From NCBI GenBank assembly GCA_029555885.1, contig JAKPQT010000170.1:1-5470 (forward strand): 5,470 nt of DNA, written 5' to 3'. Below, one piece after another: positions 1 to 4,233 of the stretch (within the stretch, counting starts at the first letter, position 1; every line of letters begins with the position of its first letter). Under the pieces are notes generated by a model. That model worked only from the letters and a program-made list of their open reading frames with translations. It was not told the origin of the DNA and ran no database searches. The stretch is from Chloroflexota bacterium. Its GTDB lineage: Bacteria > Chloroflexota > Anaerolineae > CG2-30-64-16. The position numbers were made by a program, and so were the translations under genes.

Positions 1-209
1 TTGAGGTCGCCGCGGCCTCGACGGCCCGCTTCGTGGAGCTGGCCCTGGACGGAGCCGGTGCGCTGGGCGACGTCGTCTTCAGCGACAACTACTTCGACGT
101 GCCCGCGGGCAAGACGGTCACCGTGACCTGCCCGCTGCCCGCCGGATGGACGCTCGACGACGCGCGCGCCGCGTTGCGGGTGCAGTCGCTGTACGACTCG
201 TACGCATAA
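1..209 (+). CDS. C-terminal end of a GH2-family glycoside hydrolase, probably beta-mannosidase (5' end outside window)
   Basis: The first complete codon is at 3 and the frame runs 68 codons to TAA at 207-209. The visible peptide has alternating hydrophobic strands (RFVELAL, DVVFSDNYFDVPAGKTVTV) and ends RVQSLYDSYA. The FSDNYFDVPAGK segment matches the last immunoglobulin-like beta-sandwich domain of GH2 beta-mannosidases, where 'FSDN(Y/F)FD..PG' is a familiar signature before the terminal strands. Such enzymes remove terminal beta-1,4-mannose from mannan oligosaccharides or glycans, usually in the cytoplasm. The TIM-barrel domain with the two catalytic glutamates lies upstream of the window, so activity cannot be judged here. 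A beta-galactosidase or other GH2 enzyme is possible, but the motif favours mannosidase. A palindrome begins 12 nt after the stop. Confidence 0.72.
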   Translation, partial: EVAAASTARFVELALDGAGALGDVVFSDNYFDVPAGKTVTVTCPLPAGWTLDDARAALRVQSLYDSYA

Positions 210-221
210 CACTGCATACTG

Positions 222-254
222 GATGTAGGACGGGTTGCCAACCCGTCTTACATC
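222..254. repeat. 15-bp palindrome after the GH2 gene, REP-like or factor-independent hairpin
   Basis: Positions 222-236 (GATGTAGGACGGGTT) pair with 240-254 (AACCCGTCTTACATC) around a GCC loop. The only imperfection is one G-T wobble. It sits just after the GH2 stop, where a terminator is expected, but no T-run follows. The GGGTTGCCAACCC core looks like the dispersed palindromes common in Chloroflexota and Planctomycetes intergenic DNA. It is probably a REP-like element that may also slow transcription or protect the 3' end of the mRNA. Confidence 0.6.
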
Positions 255-328
255 TCGTCCACACTCCTCCTCCTCCTGAACGGCTTCGGCATTGGAGACA
301 AATTTTAAGGGTCATCGAACGTTTTTCG

Positions 329-337
329 TGATATAAT
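329..337 (+). promoter_or_regulatory. Extended -10 promoter (TGATATAAT)
   Basis: TG at 329-330, one base, then a perfect TATAAT at 332-337 forms an extended -10 element inside an AT-rich island (300-340) that stands out in GC-rich surroundings. The -35 region at 17-bp spacing is poor (GGGTCA, 309-314), which an extended -10 can tolerate. Transcription would start near 344 and read into the open frame at 449, giving a leader of about 105 nt. The region 210-448 holds no convincing gene; apart from this promoter and the palindrome at 222-254 I see nothing in it. Confidence 0.55.
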
Positions 338-448
338 TGTCCCTAGCTTGTCGGACACCTGTAAGGATCGCCGGCGCGGTGGGGCGGGGTAGTGCCCGGC
401 CCGCTGCGTGTTGCCAGCCGCGCAGTTATCCGGAACAAGGGGGCATGA

Positions 449-829
449 ATGCGCACTTTCCTAGAGAAGCCGGCCCAGTCTGGCCCAACTATTGCCGGGG
501 CCGCACGGCTGCCATCTGCGCTGCTTGCAGCGCAGCGAGATCACGCCTTCACGCTGCCTCCCGTACGGTCAACGACTAAGGACGAATCAGATAGCGATCG
601 CGACGCGGGGACCCGGTGCCGCAACCCACACCATCGCACAGCAATAACGCCTTGCGACCCGCATCCGCCGGGCGGACGCGCCGTGCTCGACCACGCCGGC
701 CCAGCATACGTCTCAGCGGTGGGATTCCGATTCGGGGGAGCAGGGCGAGGAGCAGCCCGTGGTGACCAGGGAAGAGGGCGCACTGACGGAAGAAGAAAGC
801 GACAGCATCGCGCCGACGCTGGCCTATAG
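449..829 (+). pseudogene. N-terminal fragment of an eCIS-core (DUF4157)-type protein, out of frame with the rest
   Basis: ATG at 449 is preceded by a good ribosome-binding site (AAGGGGG, 437-443, 5 nt away) and lies downstream of the extended -10 at 329-337. The product starts MRTFLEKPAQSGPT and continues to a segment reading HAFTLPPVRST near residues 32-42. This resembles the conserved leader of DUF4157/eCIS-core proteins (typically MRTFxxKPxx..., followed by HDFSRIPV-like sequence), which are associated with extracellular contractile injection systems. After about residue 55 the translation becomes Arg/Gly-rich and loses character. The coding pattern then appears in the +1 frame (see 759-1427, open from 648). 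I see no LQRTIGNQAVQ segment and no AHELTH DUF4157 core. I read this as a gene damaged by frameshift and/or internal deletion. A genuine short 126-residue protein is less likely. Confidence 0.45.
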
Positions 830-1427
830 CCCGAGCATCAGCCAGGGGGGCGCCGCGCCACGCGCGTCAGCTTTTGGCGTCACGCGGACGCGGCCATCCG
901 TCGCCAACCTCGCGATTGCCCATGATACGACCGCCAGCGTGTTCAACGTGACCGCAACGGTCAACAACACGATCACCTGGACCGTGCAGTCGCGGGGCCG
1001 GACGGATATCCCCAATGAAAATGCTGCGGCCATCACCAGCGCCAACTACACGACGGTAGCCTCAGACCTGACGCCTAACATGGCATCCGATAATGGCCGT
1101 CCACCCCGCACCCAGTTCTGGGCGCAGGACCTCACGGAAAGGCACGAGCGTTTCCATGCGAACGAACGGGCGAACACTTACGGCCGGCCCGCCTTCGAGT
1201 TCGCGCAGACCTGGCTGGGGACCCAGACCGCGGCAGACGATGCGGGCGTGACGACCCTCGTGAACCAGGTTCCGGACAAGATGCGTGAGAGCTATGCGAC
1301 CAGCTATACGCCGGGCAAAGAGAGCCGCGCGTATGGCGATGGCGCGCCCAGTTACCGGGCGCGGGCCGATGCGGTCAAGACGAAGGGCGACGGCGGCGGC
1401 TATCCTGCCCCGCCCGCCGCGCCATGA
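759..1427 (+). CDS. Putative HExxH metallopeptidase-like domain protein, C-terminal part of an eCIS-associated-type protein
   Basis: The product is 222 residues from GTG 759, which has an SD-like GAGGAG at 747-752; the frame is open upstream to 648. The N-terminus is acidic and low-complexity (EEGALTEEESDS). Residues ~45-80 have the beta-strand pattern of a small sandwich domain (VFNVTATVNNTITWTV). Residues ~81-135 carry RTDIPNEN, DLTPNM, NGRPPRTQFWAQDLTERHERFH. HERFH (129-133) is a canonical HExxH zinc motif on a predicted helix, with E136 close behind. The tail has ESRAYGDGAPSY (188-199) and ends in Gly/Pro. I recall this FWAQDLTxxHExFH...RAYGDG.PSY arrangement from the C-termini of DUF4157/eCIS-linked proteins, but the domain has no assigned function that I can name. 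The third zinc ligand is unknown; E136 or E188 are candidates. It may be the surviving half of the broken gene beginning at 449, or a stand-alone short protein. The HEAT-repeat gene follows after 34 nt. Confidence 0.6.
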   Translation: MVTREEGALTEEESDSIAPTLAYSPSISQGGAAPRASAFGVTRTRPSVANLAIAHDTTASVFNVTATVNNTITWTVQSRGRTDIPNENAAAITSANYTTVASDLTPNMASDNGRPPRTQFWAQDLTERHERFHANERANTYGRPAFEFAQTWLGTQTAADDAGVTTLVNQVPDKMRESYATSYTPGKESRAYGDGAPSYRARADAVKTKGDGGGYPAPPAAP

Positions 1428-1461
1428 GTGAGGCGGCAGCGGTTTTGAAAGTGAGATACAC

Positions 1462-2148
1462 ATGGACACTGGCGTAGATGACGATCAGGACGTCGAAGGG
1501 CTCGAACCTGACGCAATCATCCTGGATACGCCTGACCCGCCGGATGACCTGCCGTATGCGGATTTCGAGGACTACCGGGCCCGTGCATTGCTCGAGGTCA
1601 ACGCTATTCTATTGACGGAAGATGCCCTGGTCCGGACGCTCGATCATCCCGAGTCCGTGTTGCGGGGTGCAGCAGCCCACGCGCTCGGCAGTCTCGGCAG
1701 CACCGCGGCCATCCCGGCGCTGGAACGGCTGGCGTCGGCGGCTAGTGACCTGGTCAGGGTGGAGGCTGCCTACGCGCTGGTGCGCCTGGGGCGGGACGAG
1801 TACCGCGCGGTGCTCGAGGAGGCGCTCAATTACCCGATCAATGCGTATCTCAGTCCCGCGGTCGCGGCCGGTGACCTGGCGCGGCTGGGTGACCCGGCGG
1901 GCTTTCCGGTTATTGCCCGGTGTCTCGAAGAGCACAATCTCATCGTGAAGATCATCGGCTGCAAGCAGTTGTTCTTTTTCGTGCCTTTTCACGGCACGCG
2001 GACGCGCGCCGGGCAGCGGGTCGATGTCTATGCCCTGTTCGACCGGGCACTGCACGACCCTGAGCGGGAGGTGCAGCGGGTGGCGCGGCTGCAATTGCGC
2101 GAGGTCAGCACGGAGGAAGCGCGGCGGCTGCTGGATGCATCGACCTGA
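1462..2148 (+). CDS. HEAT-repeat protein (PBS-lyase HEAT-like type)
   Basis: This is 228 residues starting at ATG 1462, with a modest GAAAGTGAG ribosome-binding site just upstream. Residues 1-38 are strongly acidic and Pro-rich (MDTGVDDDQDVEGLEPDA, PDPPDD) and are probably disordered. Residues ~54-157 form about three HEAT repeats, the clearest being DHPESVLRGAAAHALGSLGSTAAIPALERLA (61-91, broken here by type only) and SDLVRVEAAYALVRLG (95-110). A last repeat lies at ~187-220 (DVYALFDRALHDPEREVQRVARLQLREV). An aromatic break KQLFFFVPFHGTR (168-180) interrupts the solenoid. No membrane segment, signal peptide or catalytic motif is visible. HEAT solenoids of this class are protein-binding scaffolds, and in some relatives act on phycobilins; nothing here suggests the latter. 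It is only 34 nt downstream of the HExxH open frame and probably cotranscribed, so it could bind or neutralise that product. That is inference from position only. Confidence 0.8.
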   Translation: MDTGVDDDQDVEGLEPDAIILDTPDPPDDLPYADFEDYRARALLEVNAILLTEDALVRTLDHPESVLRGAAAHALGSLGSTAAIPALERLASAASDLVRVEAAYALVRLGRDEYRAVLEEALNYPINAYLSPAVAAGDLARLGDPAGFPVIARCLEEHNLIVKIIGCKQLFFFVPFHGTRTRAGQRVDVYALFDRALHDPEREVQRVARLQLREVSTEEARRLLDAST

Positions 2149-2173
2149 GAGACAGTTGGTCGGGTAGGGCCGC

Positions 2174-2280
2174 GGCCATCTCGAATAACCGAATCATGAA
2201 TGCGAATAAACGAATGGGGCAGTTTGCTGCGGACCTCTATTCGTTTATTCGTGAGCCCCATTCGTTTATTCGCGATGGCC
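2174..2280. repeat. Compound palindrome: four 13-mers CGAATAA(A/C)CGAAT arranged in opposed pairs
   Basis: Forward copies lie at 2182-2194 (with C at the variable base) and 2203-2215. Inverted copies lie at 2239-2251 and 2260-2272. The start-to-start distance is 21 bp in both pairs and the whole is symmetric about base 2227. The outer arms extend to 2174-2194 and 2260-2280 (GGCCATC ends) with two mismatches. A second alignment pairs 2202-2220 with 2255-2273 perfectly over 19 bp. GGGTAGG (2162-2168) and CCTACCC (2279-2285) lie just outside. It fills the gap between two convergent genes, so it could end transcription from both sides, but no T-tract follows. It looks like a dispersed REP/MITE-type element; a protein-binding site array is an alternative. 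Confidence 0.75.
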
Positions 2281-2296
2281 TACCCTGCCGTGAGCT

Positions 2297-3118
2297 CTAG
2301 CCTCCGAAAGTCCGCGCGATCAGGGCGCGCAGGTAGGGTTCCTCGCCGGGGATGTGTTCGTTTAGTCGGCCGATGGCGAGGAGGGCGCGCCACACTTCCA
2401 GTTCCGCCGGGTCGAAGGGCCGCATCTCCCTGTAGTCGCGCAGGTAGAGCCGGTGCATCGTCTCGCGCAAGATTTTCACCAAAACGGCCCGGAGCGGCGG
2501 AAAATGGGATGGCCGGCCAGGTGCAGAGATCAACAGGGAGGTGCGCGCGATGTCGCTGACCGGGTTGCCGACGCCTGCGGTCAACCAGTCCAGCACGACG
2601 AGGCCGCGCGGGGCCATGACGACCTGGTTCGGGTGAAAGTCGCGGTGGCACAGGCTGTCGCCGCGGGGCTGGCGCTCCAGCGCAGCCAGAGCGCGCTCGC
2701 TGATGGCCTCGCTGACCGGGCTGTGCCGGATGTCCCAGCGGGCCTGGTCGAGTTGGCGGGGCAGGCTGGCCAGCACCGGGTCGCGGACGCTGTGCATCGC
2801 GGCGTGGAGCCGGGCGAACTGCTTCGTCAGCGCAGGCAACTGCCAGGGCCGGCGGAGGATCGCCTGCAGGATGGTCGGGCCGCTGACGCGCTCGTAGACC
2901 AGGCCGATGCGGTGCGCACCATCCTCCTCGAATTCGATGATGCCGTCCGACACGGGCGCGAACAGGCAGACCTGGCCGACCGCCTCAGCAATGCGCGCCT
3001 CGCGCTGTGCCCAGTCCTGGGGGAACTCGGGCCGGTAGAGCTTCAACACGCGGCCCGCACCCCACTCGAAGATTTCGGCGGTGCGGCCTGCACCGACCAA
3101 CGGGCCTTTTGTCGTCAT
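2297..3118 (-). CDS. APH/choline-kinase-family phosphotransferase
   Basis: The product is 273 residues, a normal length for the phosphotransferase enzyme family (APH fold, protein-kinase-like). The Gly-rich nucleotide loop is VGAGRTAEIFEWGAGR (8-23), followed by the ATP-binding lysine in RVLKLYRP (K26). GLVYERVSGPTIL (72-84) is the hinge and start of the C-lobe. The catalytic loop CHRDFHPNQVV (157-167) supplies D160 and N164, and VLDWLTAGVGNPVSDIART (175-193) holds the metal-binding D177. All key residues are present, so it should be active. Members transfer ATP phosphate to small hydroxylated molecules such as aminoglycosides, choline, sugars or fructosamine; the acceptor here is unknown and resistance should not be assumed. 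Its ATG overlaps the methyltransferase stop as ATGA (3115-3118), implying translational coupling. The gene ends with TAG at 2297, facing the HEAT gene across the palindrome. Confidence 0.88.
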   Translation of the reverse strand: MTTKGPLVGAGRTAEIFEWGAGRVLKLYRPEFPQDWAQREARIAEAVGQVCLFAPVSDGIIEFEEDGAHRIGLVYERVSGPTILQAILRRPWQLPALTKQFARLHAAMHSVRDPVLASLPRQLDQARWDIRHSPVSEAISERALAALERQPRGDSLCHRDFHPNQVVMAPRGLVVLDWLTAGVGNPVSDIARTSLLISAPGRPSHFPPLRAVLVKILRETMHRLYLRDYREMRPFDPAELEVWRALLAIGRLNEHIPGEEPYLRALIARTFGG

Positions 3119-3891
3119 ATCCGCCTCACTCGATAGAGATAGCGCGCGGCGCAGCCTGCCGCGTGCGCGGCGAGCGTGCCGTCCGCCTCCGCGCGGCGGC
3201 TGTCATACAGGAACAGGTGCCCCTCCGCTTCCAGCGCGGGCCGGACTTCCTCAATGGCCTGCCGCATGCGCTGCTGGAAGGCGCGGTCTGCGGCCGTGAA
3301 GTCCTGGACATCATACAGCAGCCCCCGTTTGCGCAGGGCAACCCCGAAGGGCGTCCTGTCGGGCGGCAGCGTCTCGCGGCGAAACACGGGGATGGGCGTC
3401 TGCGGATCGGCTGCGTGCGTGTAGAGCGCGACCAGCCGTCCCCCGGGCTTGAGTAGCGCCAGCATGTCTTCCAGCGGGAAATCAGGCGTGTCGACGAAGT
3501 AGAGCGTGTCCACCGAGATCAGCGCGTCGAAGCTGGCGGGAGGGAACGCATCCGCAAGGTGCGCCATGTCGCCCACCACGAATGCCAGCCGGTCAGCCCG
3601 GCCCGCGGTCCGCGCCTGCGCATGCTGGATCGCCCGTTCGCTGTTGTCCAGACCGGTCATGTGTGCGCCGGTCACATCCGCGATGAACTCCGCCATGCGT
3701 CCGTCGCCGCAGCCCAGGTCCAGCCCGCGTCGGCCGGCCGCGAGGCCGCTGGCTGCGATGAGCGCGTCGACCTGCGCCATGTCCGCGAAGCCGTGCTGCC
3801 CGAGGTCCATGCCGTAGGCGCGGCGGCAGAACTCGGCATAGGCCGGGCTGGCCGCGATGGCCGTATAGAATTGCTCGTAGAATTCAGACAT
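3115..3891 (-). CDS. Class I SAM-dependent methyltransferase (Methyltransf_11/25 type)
   Basis: The product is 258 residues starting at the ATG at 3891 (MSEFYEQFYTAIAASP). The open frame continues upstream to 3969, but that extension ([11 protein letters not shown]...) has no methyltransferase character and would overlap the TATAAT at 3904-3899. Motif I is GLDLGCGDGRMAEF (56-69), which binds SAM. Motif II is HMTGLDNS (77-84), with the acidic residue D82 contacting the ribose. VVGDMAHL (105-112) is the adenine-side motif, and FDALISVDTLYFVD (121-134) and LLKPGGRLVAL (146-156) are motifs IV and VI. The C-terminal third (YDVQDFTAADRAFQQRMR, then EAEGHLFLYDSRRAEADG) is probably the acceptor-binding part, and the substrate cannot be named. 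It is the first gene of a two-gene operon with the APH-family kinase. A small molecule that is both methylated and phosphorylated is conceivable but unproven. Confidence 0.9.
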   Translation of the reverse strand: MSEFYEQFYTAIAASPAYAEFCRRAYGMDLGQHGFADMAQVDALIAASGLAAGRRGLDLGCGDGRMAEFIADVTGAHMTGLDNSERAIQHAQARTAGRADRLAFVVGDMAHLADAFPPASFDALISVDTLYFVDTPDFPLEDMLALLKPGGRLVALYTHAADPQTPIPVFRRETLPPDRTPFGVALRKRGLLYDVQDFTAADRAFQQRMRQAIEEVRPALEAEGHLFLYDSRRAEADGTLAAHAAGCAARYLYRVRRI

Positions 3892-3898
3892 GGGGCTG

Positions 3899-3904
3899 AT
3901 TATA
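3899..3904 (-). promoter_or_regulatory. TATAAT -10 box of the methyltransferase-kinase operon, possibly leaderless
   Basis: On the minus strand a perfect TATAAT is followed by only seven bases (CAGCCCC) before the ATG at 3891. A normal start site would fall at or just next to the ATG, giving a leaderless or nearly leaderless mRNA. GGAGGT overlaps the 5' side of the box, but it is 12 nt from the ATG and would lie upstream of that transcript start. If an upstream promoter exists instead, GGAGGT could serve as a distant ribosome-binding site. No good -35 is seen at 17-19 bp. Confidence 0.5.
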
Positions 3905-3965
3905 CCTCCGCTTCTCACATGCAGTACGCTTGACCGGCCCCTGCGTTGCACGGCACGAGTCGCGA

Positions 3966-4025
3966 GCATCCTGAGCGGTTGGACGACTCACCACCGACAA
4001 CGACTCAAGGCCAGTCGAAGGATGC
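3966..4025. repeat. REP-like palindrome split by a 35-bp insert
   Basis: GCATCCTGAGCG (3966-3977) and AGTCGAAGGATGC (4013-4025) are the two halves of a palindrome of the CCTGAGCG...GTCGAAGG type that is dispersed in many bacterial genomes. The 7-bp ends GCATCCT and AGGATGC are perfectly inverted. The 35 bases between them contain a direct repeat CGACTCA (3984-3990 and 4001-4007). Assignment to that repeat class is from memory of the motif. Confidence 0.5.
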
Positions 4026-4028
4026 CGT

Positions 4029-4047
4029 GCATCGGCTGCGCCGATGC
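4029..4047. repeat. 8-bp perfect hairpin
   Basis: GCATCGGC (4029-4036) pairs with GCCGATGC (4040-4047) around a three-base TGC loop. It lies between the two split REP-like elements and is not followed by a T-run, so it is probably part of the repeat cluster and not a terminator. Confidence 0.5.
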
Positions 4048-4060
4048 CGTAAGCGGCCGC

Positions 4061-4119
4061 CCCTTCGACTACGGGTGTCTCAGCCAAGCGAAGCTTGGCC
4101 GACACACCTTCGCTCAGGG
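4061..4119. repeat. Second REP-like element split by a nested hairpin
   Basis: CCCTTCGACT (4061-4070) and TTCGCTCAGGG (4109-4119) are the halves of the same repeat type as 3966-4025 but in the opposite orientation. The intervening 38 bases form their own hairpin: GCCAAGC (4083-4089), GAA loop, GCTTGGC (4093-4099). This is flanked by GTGTC (4075-4079) and GACAC (4101-4105), which extend the stem. CCTTCGACT (4062-4070) is also the inverse of AGTCGAAGG (4013-4021) in the first element. Confidence 0.5.
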
Positions 4120-4138
4120 CGCTTCCAGTGTGAAGCGC
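4119..4138. repeat. 7-bp hairpin upstream of the nadE promoter
   Basis: GCGCTTC (4119-4125) pairs with GAAGCGC (4132-4138) around a six-base loop, directly continuing the REP-like element that ends at 4119. It lies about 50 bp before the candidate nadE -10 box. A regulatory role is possible but nothing shows it. Confidence 0.4.
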
Positions 4139-4184
4139 GTGTCTCGTCATCTGACGGCGTTTTCGGCTTCGGACCCATTGGGGT

Positions 4185-4190
4185 TACAAT
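4185..4190 (+). promoter_or_regulatory. nadE: Candidate nadE promoter (-10 TACAAT)
   Basis: TACAAT at 4185-4190 differs from the -10 consensus at one base. A weak -35 (TTCGGC, 4162-4167) lies 17 bp upstream. Transcription would begin near 4197, giving a leader of about 37 nt before the ATG at 4234 and including the GGGAGAG ribosome-binding site. Confidence 0.45.
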
Positions 4191-4233
4191 GGCCGCGTTG
4201 GCAGCAAACATGCTTGAGAAGATGGGAGAGCTT

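Larger units (their letters stand above)
3892..4233. other. Divergent intergenic region with promoters and palindromes
   Basis: This 342-base gap separates the leftward methyltransferase operon from rightward nadE. It contains no convincing gene: the open frames crossing it on either strand lack ribosome-binding sites and recognisable motifs, and they are built from the inverted repeats. It holds a -10 box at each end, two interrupted REP-like elements (3966-4025 and 4061-4119) and several small hairpins (4029-4047, 4083-4099, 4119-4138). Confidence 0.6.

Noticed and set aside
146..331. Small plus-strand open frame crossing the GH2 stop and the palindrome
   Set aside because: It overlaps the GH2 frame, is Arg-rich, and its middle is simply the translated palindrome.
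337..579. 80-codon plus-strand frame overlapping the start of the 449 gene, with an internal ATG at 445
   Set aside because: The AAGGGGG ribosome-binding site is one base from ATG 445 but correctly spaced for ATG 449, and the product is Ala/Arg/Cys-rich without family character.
594..601. GCGATCGC octamer, the cyanobacterial HIP1 sequence
   Set aside because: I noticed only this one copy, and an 8-mer of this composition is expected by chance in GC-rich DNA, so it does not indicate a cyanobacterium.
624..647. Peptide THTIAQQ in the frame of the HExxH gene, just before a stop, resembling the LTHTVQQ end of a DUF4157 core motif
   Set aside because: The preceding residues do not match the AHE part and the match is too short to call; it is at most a trace of a deleted core.
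1609..2094. Minus-strand open frame opposite the HEAT-repeat gene
   Set aside because: It is low-complexity and Arg/Gln-rich with no motif; the plus-strand frame shows clear helical repeats and a ribosome-binding site.
2453..3456. Plus-strand open frames opposite the kinase and methyltransferase genes
   Set aside because: Their products lack domains and lie fully antisense to two genes with complete family motifs and an ATGA overlap.
4145..4156. CGTCA/TGACG inverted repeat before the nadE promoter
   Set aside because: The loop is only two bases and the stem five, too small to support as a terminator or operator.
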